The position numbers and the translations under genes were made by a program. This document shows positions 19,498-27,494 of a stretch of 64,000 nt of DNA, piece by piece; within the stretch, counting starts at the first letter, position 1, and every line of letters starts with the position of its first letter. Source of the stretch: JAAYGT01 sp050252075 (GTDB lineage Bacteria > Pseudomonadota > Gammaproteobacteria > Burkholderiales > Burkholderiaceae_B); contig JBFWLP010000001.1 of NCBI GenBank assembly GCA_050252075.1, forward strand, positions 17,569 through 81,568, written 5' to 3'. The notes beneath the pieces were generated by a model. It worked only from the letters and a program-made list of their open reading frames with translations. It searched no databases and was not told the DNA's origin.

Positions 19498-19726
19498 GCT
19501 TCCTCCATGCAATTCGGAGCGGACAGATAAAGTCCGATGAGTCCTATTCTATGACTAAATCGACCTTGCGTATCTACCGCTGGTTCAGAGACAGACAAAG
19601 TGTGACGATAACGCATCACACCCGGCTGTATGGCCAATACGCCATACAGCTACTATAACTGGAGTTGGGATGATGCGCGGGACACCCGGGCGCAACGCGC
19701 GTTACGGTACGTTTCAGCAGGAAGCG
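19498..19726. promoter_or_regulatory. clpS-clpA intergenic region with a strong stem-loop
   Basis: This 229-bp gap holds a perfect 10-bp inverted repeat (GCTGTATGGC at 19625-19634, GCCATACAGC at 19641-19650, loop 6). It has no following T-run on either strand, so it is not a standard intrinsic terminator. Nearby, GTGTGA (19600-19605) faces TCACAC (19616-19621) across 10 bp. Either could be an operator in front of clpA. The clpA ribosome-binding site GGAGGA lies at the 19500 end. Confidence 0.45.
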
Positions 19727-20050
19727 TCAACCGGCATCGACCGGTTCCATGACGCACTGCAAAGGATGCTGCCTGGCATGGGCCAACTGGCGAACCATCT
19801 CGACGCGGGTGGCCGCAATATCACGGGTGTACACGCCGCAGACGCCGCGCCCCTCGTGGTGCACCTTCAGCATGATACGGGCGGCTTCGTCGTGCTCTTT
19901 GCCAAAGACGCGCTTGAGTATGTCGACCACAAACTCCATGGGCGTGTAGTCGTCGTTCAGCAGAACGACCTGATACATGGGTGGCGGCGCCACTTTGGCG
20001 GCCTGACGTTCTACGACGGTAAGACGCTGGTTTTCCACTTGAGTAGCCAT
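19727..20050 (-). CDS. clpS: ClpS adaptor protein
   Basis: Small adaptor that binds the ClpA N-domain and delivers N-degron (N-end rule) substrates. The 107-aa protein has a flexible N-terminus (about 1-25) and the ClpS core PMYQVVLLNDDYTPMEFVV, then the helix with VHHEGRGVCGVYTRDIA. The LNDDYTPM and HHEG segments form the substrate pocket in known ClpS structures. Placed 229 bp upstream of clpA on the same strand, the usual arrangement. Confidence 0.96.
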   Translation of the reverse strand: MATQVENQRLTVVERQAAKVAPPPMYQVVLLNDDYTPMEFVVDILKRVFGKEHDEAARIMLKVHHEGRGVCGVYTRDIAATRVEMVRQLAHARQHPLQCVMEPVDAG

Positions 20051-20245
20051 TGATACTAACTAAGTAATTTCCATAGTTGACTATGTTAGGGCAAGTTGCG
20101 CATCATCATACTATTCTGGGGCCCGGAATGTTACCTTATGGGCGCGAAAACGTCTTGCCGGTTATCCGAATTCGCAGAATCCAGTGACTAGAGGCCACCC
20201 TTGTAGTCGAGTTTCAATTCACACCATAGTCGAGAGGCAGTCCGC
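20051..20245. promoter_or_regulatory. clpS / csp divergent leader region
   Basis: 195 bp separate the starts of clpS (minus) and the cold-shock gene (plus). A 14-bp inverted repeat CATAGT-TG-ACTATG sits at 20072-20085. The csp side would give a long 5' untranslated region, normal for cold-shock mRNAs that act as RNA thermometers, ending in GAGAGG eight bases before the ATG. No unambiguous -35/-10 pair could be assigned. Confidence 0.4.
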
Positions 20246-20491
20246 ATGTCTGATTCAACCGCAACGCCCACGCTCGGGGATGCTCCCAAGCTCACTGGAA
20301 CAGTGAAGTGGTTCAACGATGCCAAAGGTTTCGGGTTCATTACACCCGACAATGGCGGGGAAGATCTGTTTGCTCACTTTTCGTCCATCCAAATGAATGG
20401 GTTCAAAACCTTGAAAGAAGGGCAGAAAGTCAGTTTTGAAATTGCTCAGGGCCCCAAAGGCAAGCAAGCGCTAAACATTACGTCGGCCTGA
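20246..20491 (+). CDS. cold-shock domain protein (CspA family)
   Basis: Single cold-shock domain that binds single-stranded nucleic acid and melts mRNA secondary structure. From residue 16, LTGTVKWFNDAKGFGFITPD contains the first aromatic patch and RNP1 (KGFGFI), and DLFAHFSSI is RNP2. The protein has an extra ~14-residue Ser/Thr-rich N-terminal tail compared with CspA (81 vs about 70 aa). GAGAGG precedes the ATG. Which Csp paralogue it represents cannot be told from sequence alone. Confidence 0.93.
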   Translation: MSDSTATPTLGDAPKLTGTVKWFNDAKGFGFITPDNGGEDLFAHFSSIQMNGFKTLKEGQKVSFEIAQGPKGKQALNITSA

Positions 20492-20545
20492 ACGCCTGCA
20501 CCACGCGTTTTCCGCCGACTCGTCGAGCGCCATTTTTTTCACCCG

Positions 20546-20572
20546 GGCGTCAGGCGCGCTGCGCCTGGCGCC
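20546..20572 (+). terminator. GC-rich stem-loop after csp
   Basis: GGCGTCAGGCGC and GCGCCTGGCGCC pair over 12 bases (one G-U) with a three-base loop, about 55 bp downstream of the csp stop and just before the DUF192 gene. A T-rich stretch follows only after several bases (ACCTTTATT), so termination may be partial. Confidence 0.4.
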
Positions 20573-20588
20573 GGCTACCTTTATTCCA

Positions 20589-21047
20589 ATGAATTCTGCT
20601 TTCGCATGGCGCCGCCCTGTTTGCCTGGCGCTTGGCGCTCTGGCGCTGACATTTGGTGCCCAGGCACAAACCATAAACCAGTTGCTGCTTCCCACCGCCC
20701 AGCTGCAGATCGGCCCTTACACGGTTTCCGCCGAGATCGCAGCCACCCCGGCCGCACGCAACCAGGGCCTGATGGGCAGGAAAAGCCTGCCCGCCGATCA
20801 CGGGATGATGTTTGGGTTCGAGGCACCCAATTCAAGCTGCTTCTGGTTGAAAAACACGCCACTGCCACTAAGTATCGCCTTCATCGACAGCCACGGAAAA
20901 ATTGTAACACTCCGCGATATGGCGCCCAACACCACGAACTCGCACTGCCCTTCCCAGCCCATGACGTACGCGCTTGAAATGGAGCAAGGCTGGTTCGTTG
21001 AGCGCGGCATTCGGGTGGGCGCCGCGGTGCAGGGCTTACCCAGATAA
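20589..21047 (+). CDS. secreted DUF192 protein
   Basis: A 152-aa protein with a cleavable-looking signal peptide (hydrophobic 10-24, ending GAQAQ) and a DUF192 domain. Recognisable segments are TPAARNQGLMGRKSLPADHGM, CFWLKNTPLPLSIAFID and LEMEQGWFVERGIRVG. The family is a small beta-barrel of unproved function, periplasmic here. It lies after the cold-shock gene in the same direction and converges on the thiolase gene with a 23-bp gap. Confidence 0.85.
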   Translation: MNSAFAWRRPVCLALGALALTFGAQAQTINQLLLPTAQLQIGPYTVSAEIAATPAARNQGLMGRKSLPADHGMMFGFEAPNSSCFWLKNTPLPLSIAFIDSHGKIVTLRDMAPNTTNSHCPSQPMTYALEMEQGWFVERGIRVGAAVQGLPR

Positions 21048-21070
21048 CCCCTGCACTGCCCTGCGCGGGC

Positions 21071-22276
21071 CTATACCCGTTCCAGAATAACCGCAATACC
21101 CTGGCCGACGCCGATACACATGGTGCACAGGGCATACCGCCCGCCGGTGCGATGCAGCTGGTTCACCGCCGTAAGCGCCAGGCGCGCTCCGCTGGCGCCC
21201 AGCGGATGGCCCAGGGCAATGGCGCCGCCATTGGGATTGACACGAGGATCGTTGTCGTCAAGACCCAACAGACGCAACACCGCCAAACCTTGTGCCGCGA
21301 AGGCTTCGTTCAGCTCGATAACGTCGATCTGGTCCAGGGTAAGGCCGGTAAGCTGCAAGACCTTCCGGGTGGCCGGTGCCGGGCCGATACCCATGATGCG
21401 CGGCTCCACACCCGCGCAGGCCATGCCGACCACACGTGCGCGCGGTGTCAGGCCGTGCTCGGAAATCGCCTGCGCTGACGCGACCAGCAATGCCGCCGCG
21501 CCGTCGTTCACACCCGACGCATTGCCGGCCGTCACCGTTCCGTCGGCCTTGACCACAGGCTTGAGCTTGGCCAGCGTTTCGAGCGTGGTTTCACGGGGGT
21601 GCTCGTCGGTGTCGACAATAAGCGGGTCACCCTTGCGCTGCGGTATGGCTACGGGAATGATTTCCGACTGGAACACCCCGGCTTTCTGTGCCGCCGCCGT
21701 TTTTTGCTGGCTGGCGAGCGCGAATTTGTCCTGGTCTTCACGGCTTACGCCAAACTGCTCAGCCACATTCTCAGCCGTTTCCGGCATGGAATCGATCCCG
21801 TAGCGGGCTTTCATGAGCTTGTTCACGAAGCGCCAGCCTATGGTGGTGTCGGAAATAGAGGCCGAACGCGAAAACGCCGTTTCCGCCTTGCCGATCACGA
21901 AAGGCGCGCGCGTCATGCTTTCCACGCCGCCTGCAATCATGAAATGCGTGTCGCCCGCACGAATCGCGCGTGCGGCGGAACCCAGCGCATCGAGCCCTGA
22001 TCCGCACAAGCGGTTCAGCGTTGCGCCCGGCACGTCTACCGGCAGCCCGGCCAGCAGCGTTGCCATGTGGGCCACGTTGCGGTTGTCTTCGCCGGCCTGG
22101 TTGGCGCAACCCAGAATGGCGTCGTCGAGCCGTGCCCAGTCTACATTGGGATGGCGTTCCATCAATGCCTTGATGGGCGCTGCAGCGAGGTCATCGGTAC
22201 GTACCGAGGCAAGAGCGCCACCGTAGCGACCGAAAGGCGTGCGCACGGCATCGCAAATAAAAGCATCTGTTGTCAT
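21071..22276 (-). CDS. pcaF: thiolase, 3-oxoadipyl-CoA type (acetyl-CoA C-acyltransferase)
   Basis: Condensing/cleaving thiolase, 401 aa. The catalytic residues are C91 in NRLCGSGLD, the histidine in GHPLGASGA, and C387 in CTMCIGVGQG. The wording FICDAVRTPFGRYGGAL at the N-terminus and CANQAGEDNRNVA match the PcaF/PaaJ subgroup that cleaves 3-oxoadipyl-CoA at the end of the beta-ketoadipate pathway, so I assign that with moderate confidence. No other aromatic-degradation gene is nearby, so a general acetyl-CoA acetyltransferase role is possible. The ATG at 22276 gives the usual N-terminus; upstream in-frame residues are not family-like. Confidence 0.82.
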   Translation of the reverse strand: MTTDAFICDAVRTPFGRYGGALASVRTDDLAAAPIKALMERHPNVDWARLDDAILGCANQAGEDNRNVAHMATLLAGLPVDVPGATLNRLCGSGLDALGSAARAIRAGDTHFMIAGGVESMTRAPFVIGKAETAFSRSASISDTTIGWRFVNKLMKARYGIDSMPETAENVAEQFGVSREDQDKFALASQQKTAAAQKAGVFQSEIIPVAIPQRKGDPLIVDTDEHPRETTLETLAKLKPVVKADGTVTAGNASGVNDGAAALLVASAQAISEHGLTPRARVVGMACAGVEPRIMGIGPAPATRKVLQLTGLTLDQIDVIELNEAFAAQGLAVLRLLGLDDNDPRVNPNGGAIALGHPLGASGARLALTAVNQLHRTGGRYALCTMCIGVGQGIAVILERV

Positions 22277-22366
22277 AGGATTGATCCGCAAAAAGTAAAA
22301 AATGAAGCTGGGCCGCCACGGCAAACTGCCCCGGTGGTTATGTACGGCAGATGGCCAAATAGTAGC

Positions 22367-23785
22367 CTAGATCGGCGACTTTCCGGCCGGTCGTCCGGTC
22401 GGTGCGTCCGCAGAATGGTCACGTTCGAGAGCCAGCTGGCGATACCGGCCGGCTGCAAAATGATAAAACGGGTGCGGACAAAACTGCTTGGCCACCATCG
22501 AGGCGAACAGCGATCCCACAAGCAACCAGAACAGCATGGGCTGGCTGCCGGTCATTTCCATGACAATCACGCTGGCCGTTATGGGAGCCTGGGTGGCGGC
22601 GGCCAGAAAGGCAGCCATACTGATCAGGACCAGAACACGGGCATCGGCCTGGTCACCGGCAAAACGGCCGATCTCGGCTCCGATCCCTGCACCGGTGGTC
22701 AGCGCCGGGGTGAAAATGCCGCCGGGAATACCGGCCCAGTACGATGCGATGGTCGCAAACATTTTGGCCAGGCTGAAACCGGCCGGGTCAATCAGTTCCC
22801 CCTGCAGGGCCTGGGCCGCCACATCGTAACCGGTGCCGTACACCTTGTGCTGGGTGAGCAGCCCCAGTACGGCAATCAACAACCCCAGGAAAAACGCCAT
22901 GACCACGGGATGGCGACGAACGAAGCCCCGCCAGCGCGACGGCGAAAATGCGGCCATTCCCTTGCCCAGAAGGCGGCCGAAAATACCGCCCAGTATGCCG
23001 CAGGCCAGCGCACACGTTAGTGTCCAGAGCAGCATGTCGTGATCAAGCGCCGCCCCCTGGAAATTCCCGAAATACGGATTGCTGCCCACCATCGCGATCA
23101 TGATGAAGCCCGATGCCAGCACACCCAGCAGAACCACGCGCTGCCAGCGCAGCGCGGTGCCGCGGCTGAGCTCTTCGATGGCAAAGATCACACCGGCCAA
23201 AGGCGCATTGAAGGCGGCCGCCAGCCCCCCGGCGGCTCCGGTGGCAATGAGTTCGCTGGGATGCACCCCTTTGAGCGGCACACCAAGGCGACGGCAAAAA
23301 TCGCCCCAAGCCAGCATGAGCGCCGCCCCCACCTGAACGGACGGCCCTTCCCTGCCGATAGAGGCGCCAAACAGCAGCCCCAGGAAAGTCAGTGGAATTT
23401 TCCAGAGGATTTCACCCAGCCACACCAGACGCCGGCTGGCGGCATTGACCGGCATGGCGATGGCGGCAATGACCTGCGGAATACCGCTGCCTGCCGAAAA
23501 CGGGGCAATGCGTCGGGTAAGCCAGCATATCAGAGCAAGCCCGAAAGGCAGCAGCACGAAACCCAGCCACGGGATACGCGCAATCCATTGGGCATTCAGA
23601 TGAATGGCGAAATCAGCCAGGTGAGCAAAGGCCAGCGACACCAGAGAAACCAGGCAGGCACCGGCAAGCAGCAATACCAGCTGCAAGGACTTGCGCGACA
23701 ATCGCCGCGTCTGGCGCAGCTTGTGGACGATCCATGGGTAGATGCCAAACCCGTTCGAGGCAATGCGTGGAACCGGTGGTTTCAT
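22367..23785 (-). CDS. clcB: ClC-type chloride channel/transporter
   Basis: Voltage-gated-channel family membrane protein (472 aa, about 10-12 hydrophobic helices). The selectivity-filter segments are visible: GSGIPQV, GREGPSVQVG with the gating glutamate, and AAFNAPLAGVIFAIEEL. The presence of the gating Glu suggests either an H+/Cl- exchanger or a gated channel. The C-terminus lacks CBS domains. The start ATG at 23785 follows the sodB terminator on the same strand, so it probably has its own weak promoter or read-through. Confidence 0.88.
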   Translation of the reverse strand: MKPPVPRIASNGFGIYPWIVHKLRQTRRLSRKSLQLVLLLAGACLVSLVSLAFAHLADFAIHLNAQWIARIPWLGFVLLPFGLALICWLTRRIAPFSAGSGIPQVIAAIAMPVNAASRRLVWLGEILWKIPLTFLGLLFGASIGREGPSVQVGAALMLAWGDFCRRLGVPLKGVHPSELIATGAAGGLAAAFNAPLAGVIFAIEELSRGTALRWQRVVLLGVLASGFIMIAMVGSNPYFGNFQGAALDHDMLLWTLTCALACGILGGIFGRLLGKGMAAFSPSRWRGFVRRHPVVMAFFLGLLIAVLGLLTQHKVYGTGYDVAAQALQGELIDPAGFSLAKMFATIASYWAGIPGGIFTPALTTGAGIGAEIGRFAGDQADARVLVLISMAAFLAAATQAPITASVIVMEMTGSQPMLFWLLVGSLFASMVAKQFCPHPFYHFAAGRYRQLALERDHSADAPTGRPAGKSPI

Positions 23786-23810
23786 AACGGCGATAAGTCA
23801 CTGACAAATG

Positions 23811-23838
23811 AAAAACGCGCCGTAAACCACACGGCGCG
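23811..23838 (-). terminator. intrinsic terminator after sodB
   Basis: On the minus strand CGCGCCGT and ACGGCGCG form an eight-base-pair stem with a seven-base loop, followed by five T's and further T-rich sequence, about 30 bp after the sodB stop. A good rho-independent terminator. Confidence 0.82.
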
Positions 23839-23869
23839 CCTGAATTCAGCGATCCTGACGGAAGACCGG

Positions 23870-24448
23870 TTACGCCAGGTTGGCGGCGGCGAATTCCCAG
23901 TTGACCAGGTTCCAGAAGTTTTCCAGATACTTGGGACGCGCATTACGGTAATCGATGTAGTAAGCGTGTTCCCAGACATCACAGGTTAGCAGCGGCTTGT
24001 CGCTGGTGGTAAGCGGCGTTGCAGCGTTGCTGGTGTTAACGATGTCGAGCGTGCCGTCGGCCTTTTTCACCAGCCATGTCCAGCCGGAGCCGAAATTACC
24101 GGCAGCCGACTTGTTGAACGCCTCTTTGAAAGCAGCAACGCTGCCCCATTTTGCATTGATGGCGTCGAGCAAGGCGCCGGCCGGCTCGCCGCCGCCTTTG
24201 GGCGACAGGCTGTTCCAGTAAAAAGTGTGATTCCAGACCTGGGCTGCGTTATTGAATACACCGCCCGAGGACTTGCGCACGATGTCTTCGAGCGAGGCGG
24301 ACTCGAACTCGGTTCCTGCAACCAGATTGTTCAGGTTGGTGACGTAGGTTTGGTGATGCTTGCCATAGTGAAACTCGAGGGTTTCCTTCGAGATATGGGG
24401 AGCAAGAGCGTCAAGAGCATAAGGAAGCTCGGGGAGCGTAAAAGCCAT
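23870..24448 (-). CDS. sodB: iron superoxide dismutase
   Basis: Cytosolic SOD converting superoxide to peroxide and oxygen, 192 aa with no signal peptide. The metal ligands are H27, H74 (in AAQVWNHTFYW), D157 and H161 (in DVWEHAYYIDY). The Gln in AAQVWNH and the NFGSGW segment without the Mn-type Gln favour iron. GAAGGA precedes the ATG. An intrinsic terminator follows. Confidence 0.96.
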   Translation of the reverse strand: MAFTLPELPYALDALAPHISKETLEFHYGKHHQTYVTNLNNLVAGTEFESASLEDIVRKSSGGVFNNAAQVWNHTFYWNSLSPKGGGEPAGALLDAINAKWGSVAAFKEAFNKSAAGNFGSGWTWLVKKADGTLDIVNTSNAATPLTTSDKPLLTCDVWEHAYYIDYRNARPKYLENFWNLVNWEFAAANLA

Positions 24449-24518
24449 ATTTTCTATTCCTTCAAAGTAACCAGAGAGTATTCACACGAGCGGCGCAACA
24501 GCGGCAGCCCCCTTTGCG

Positions 24519-25931
24519 CTAGGGTTCCGATGCGCGGACAACCTGTACCCGGGCATGGCCTTGGGCCAGTTCCACGCCCAACTGCTCGCCAACACTCAAG
24601 TCTAACGCATTTTTTACGATTTCCCCGTTTTCCTTGCGCACAATGGCATATCCCCGCTGAACAATGCTGGAAGGGCTGACCGCCTCCAGCGTCTGCACCA
24701 ATGCGGTCAGGCGCTGCTGCTCGTAGCGATAGTGGTTAGCCGCACAAGCGGTCAACCGCCGTGCCAGCGTGTCGACTGCACTGCGCGACGCCTGAAGCTG
24801 CGGCGCGGCCCGTTCCAAACGCTGGCGCACATAGCTGTAACGGGCGGCAGGCCTTTCGGCCAGCGGGGCGGCAAGGCGATGCTGCCGCCGGCCAAGCGCC
24901 GACAACGCGTCACGGCGGGCCGAAAGACCAAACGAAACGGCTTGTTGCAGGCGTGCGAGCAAGGCGGCCGCACGCTCGCGCTGATGCCCGATCCGCTGCT
25001 TCGGGGACACCAGCAAGGCAACGGCACGATCAAGCCGCAGCGAGGCGTGCTGCAGCGCACGTTCCTGGCTCTGCCCCAGCATGCGTACATGACGCGCCAG
25101 CTGGTCGTGCAGGTTCAGCGCTGATTCACACGACAATTCCGCAGCCGCCGTAGGCGTGGGGGCACGCAGATCGGCAACAAAATCCACAATCGTAAAATCG
25201 GTTTCATGACCCACACCGGCAATGACGGGGATGGCACTGGCCGCCACCGCCCGCGCCACCCCCTCGTTGTTGAATGACCATAAGTCCTCGATGCTGCCGC
25301 CGCCTCGCACCAGCAACAGCGTATCGACCTCGCAACGGGCGTTGGCCAACTCGATCGCGCTGACCAACTGGCCGGGCGCTTCGCTGCCCTGGACGGCTGC
25401 CGGGTAAATGACCAGCTTGACGTGCGGCGCCCGCCGAGCATAAGACGAAAGAACATCCTGCAGCGCGGCGGCCGCCAGTGACGTGATGATTCCCACGGTT
25501 TCCGGAAAACGCACGCATGGACGCTTGCGTTCCGCGTCGAGCAGCCCCTCGGCCGCCAGCTTTTCTTTAAGCCGCAAGAACGCCTCGTGCAGATCGCCCT
25601 GCCCCGCGCGGCGCAGGGCTTCCACCTGCACCTGGTAATCGCCGCGAGGCTCGTACAGCGTTACGTTGACACAGAACTCGAACCGTTCACCCGGGCGTGG
25701 CACGATGCCTGTGGCTTTGGCACGACCACGAAACATCACGGCCCGCACCGACGCCGTGTCGTCCTTGATTGAAAAATACCAGTGTCCCGATGCGGCCTGG
25801 GTAAAGTTGGACACCTCGCCGGCAACCCACAACCTGGGAATGGCCTGGGAAAGCAGTTGGGCAACCTGGCGATTGAGCTGGGTAACCGTAAGTACAGGCG
25901 GCGAGGACGAAATTGCGGAGTCAAAATGCAT
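24519..25931 (-). CDS. xseA: exodeoxyribonuclease VII large subunit
   Basis: Large subunit of the ATP-independent single-strand nuclease ExoVII. An N-terminal OB fold (about 15-110: LTVTQLNRQV...LWVAGEVSNF...HWYFSIKD) is followed by the catalytic domain with GIITSLAAAALQDV, LVRGGGSIEDLWSFN and PVIAGVGHETDFTI, then a long coiled-coil-like region (about 290-420). The ATG at 25931 has AAGG at suitable spacing; a TTG two codons earlier is weaker. The small subunit xseB is not in this window. Confidence 0.95.
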   Translation of the reverse strand: MHFDSAISSSPPVLTVTQLNRQVAQLLSQAIPRLWVAGEVSNFTQAASGHWYFSIKDDTASVRAVMFRGRAKATGIVPRPGERFEFCVNVTLYEPRGDYQVQVEALRRAGQGDLHEAFLRLKEKLAAEGLLDAERKRPCVRFPETVGIITSLAAAALQDVLSSYARRAPHVKLVIYPAAVQGSEAPGQLVSAIELANARCEVDTLLLVRGGGSIEDLWSFNNEGVARAVAASAIPVIAGVGHETDFTIVDFVADLRAPTPTAAAELSCESALNLHDQLARHVRMLGQSQERALQHASLRLDRAVALLVSPKQRIGHQRERAAALLARLQQAVSFGLSARRDALSALGRRQHRLAAPLAERPAARYSYVRQRLERAAPQLQASRSAVDTLARRLTACAANHYRYEQQRLTALVQTLEAVSPSSIVQRGYAIVRKENGEIVKNALDLSVGEQLGVELAQGHARVQVVRASEP

Positions 25932-26475
25932 GATCAACCTTGGGTTCGGGCGATTCTTTCCACAGAAAGGCTGGCTTTGTCAAATGAGTGAAATATCAAC
26001 TGAATTTCGCCAGAAAGTCATAAAAAACATTAAAAAAATACGATAAACAACTGATTTATATATAAATTATAAAAAATACCCATATGGTCGATTTTTGACC
26101 ACCGAACCTTGGCACAGCGTAAACATCGCCTTTGCGCAACGTTGTGCACAGAATTATCCACAGATTCTGTGGATACCCCGCGATGGGGTAGGATACATGC
26201 CATTTTTCGGTAACAATGGCCCGCCCGTACGTACTTTCCGGGGCATGAACGCTGCAAACCGCACAGACAAGGGCCTGCGGAAGATGCGCCATTTGCACCG
26301 GGCCGAATTAACTAGGCACTTTGACGCTCCGTCCGCCGAACGCCTGATATATCAACCCGTTCAGAACGTGGGCGGCACGCACCAGCCAGTGACGGCATAC
26401 CACCCCATGGATAAACGGCGACCGACGGGTAAAATGGCGTCAGTTTACTCAACCCCGATTCCAAGGAACCTATTG
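25932..26475. other. 544-bp AT-rich divergent intergenic region with DnaA-box-like sites
   Basis: No convincing gene lies here. An in-frame extension of exbB runs back to 26095 but its sequence is not ExbB-like. Features seen: a ~60-bp very AT-rich tract (about 26020-26080) including the 14-bp palindrome ATTTATATATAAAT (26054-26067), then three DnaA-box-like 9-mers within 35 bp (26142-26176). The remainder to 26475 is ordinary GC-rich DNA ending in the exbB ribosome-binding site AAGGAA. It must hold the xseA and exbB promoters. Confidence 0.6.
26142..26176. promoter_or_regulatory. cluster of DnaA-box-like 9-mers
   Basis: TTATCCACA at 26154-26162 is an exact consensus DnaA box. GTATCCACA on the opposite strand (26168-26176) differs by one base, and TTGTGCACA (26142-26150) by one base from TTWTNCACA. 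The first two form a 21-bp inverted repeat with ten-base arms (26155-26175). Sites could bind DnaA as a regulator or titration locus. Proof would need binding data. Confidence 0.55.
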
Positions 26476-27084
26476 GTGCTTGCCATTATCAATGCCGCCG
26501 GCTGGCCTATCTGGCTGCTTATCGTAACCTCAGTGCTTGGTCTGGCGATCGTGATCGAGCGCTTCCTCTCGCTGCGTGCCGAAAAAGTGTTCCCGAAACG
26601 CCTTCCCGGGCAGGTGCTCGATTTGCTGCGCCAGAAGAACGACAACCCCGATGCCGTGATCCGGCTTGGCGGCAGCTCGCCGCTAGGACGCATTCTGGCC
26701 GAGGTACTGGCCAATCGCGATGAGAACCACGGCACGCGTCAGGCCGCCATTGAAGATGTCGGCAAAGATGTCGCTCACACATTGAACCGGTATCTTCCGG
26801 CGCTGGCCACCGTGGCGGTGGTCGCCCCGCTGATGGGCTTGTTCGGCACGGTGGTCGGCATGATCGAGATCTTTGCATCGTACACACCGGAAGGCGGCGA
26901 CCCCTCGCAGCTGGCCCGGGGCATCTCCATCGCACTGTACAACACCGGATTCGGTATCCTCATTGCCATTCCAGCCCTTATCTTTCACCGCTACTTCCGT
27001 TCTCGCGTCGATCACTTCCTGCATCACATGGAGCGCGAGGCCGTCGCACTCGACAAACTGGTACAGCGCGGAGCGGGCCGATGA
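26476..27084 (+). CDS. exbB: ExbB/TolQ-family proton channel
   Basis: Inner-membrane proton-channel subunit that, with ExbD, energises envelope processes from the proton motive force. The 202-aa protein has three hydrophobic segments (about 8-28, 115-137, 155-178) and the MotA/TolQ/ExbB signature LATVAVVAPLMGLFGTVVGM, then GISIALYNTGFGILIAIPAL. I place the start at the GTG at 26476 (AAGGA upstream), giving MLAIINAAGWPIW. The TTG directly before it is an alternative. It overlaps exbD by ATGA. Confidence 0.92.
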   Translation: MLAIINAAGWPIWLLIVTSVLGLAIVIERFLSLRAEKVFPKRLPGQVLDLLRQKNDNPDAVIRLGGSSPLGRILAEVLANRDENHGTRQAAIEDVGKDVAHTLNRYLPALATVAVVAPLMGLFGTVVGMIEIFASYTPEGGDPSQLARGISIALYNTGFGILIAIPALIFHRYFRSRVDHFLHHMEREAVALDKLVQRGAGR

Positions 27085-27494
27085 ACTTTCGCCGCCACCA
27101 GGAACAAGACTCTCTGGAAATCAATCTGATTCCCCTGATCGACGTTCTGCTGGTGATTCTTATTTTTCTGGCGGCGTCCACGTCATTCACACGCTACCAG
27201 CAAATGAAGGTGGCGCTGCCGCAGGCCGCCGCCCAGGCCCCCGAACCGCAGGCCATCGCGGTGTCCGTCAGCCGCAACGGCGACTATGCCGTGAACGGCC
27301 AGGCATTGAACGGCTCCTCCATTCAGGAAATTGCCCAGGGCTTGCTCGCACTGCCCCGGCCACCTGATACTGAAGGCGTACTGGTAATCTACGCCGATGC
27401 CCAGGCGCCCCACGAAGCCGTTATTCGCGTCATGCAGGCGGCGCGTGACGCCGGAATAGAACGCGTCAACTTTGCAACCCAGGGATCACCGTGA
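27081..27494 (+). CDS. exbD: ExbD/TolR-family protein
   Basis: Partner of ExbB with one N-terminal membrane helix (LIPLIDVLLVILIFLAAST) bearing the proton-binding aspartate of the INLIPLIDV motif, and a small periplasmic domain (about 45-135). 137 aa. It overlaps exbB at its start and lpxK at its end (GTGA). No tonB gene is visible nearby, so the pair may serve TonB elsewhere or another envelope machine. Confidence 0.93.
   Translation: MNFRRHQEQDSLEINLIPLIDVLLVILIFLAASTSFTRYQQMKVALPQAAAQAPEPQAIAVSVSRNGDYAVNGQALNGSSIQEIAQGLLALPRPPDTEGVLVIYADAQAPHEAVIRVMQAARDAGIERVNFATQGSP

Noticed and set aside
26020..26180. Chromosomal replication origin
   Set aside because: Only three box-like sites and no dnaA/dnaN/rpmH/gidA neighbours; kept only as a DnaA-box cluster.
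26095..26475. N-terminal extension of exbB by about 127 codons
   Set aside because: Sequence is not ExbB-like, crosses the DnaA-box region, and a good ribosome-binding site precedes the GTG at 26476.
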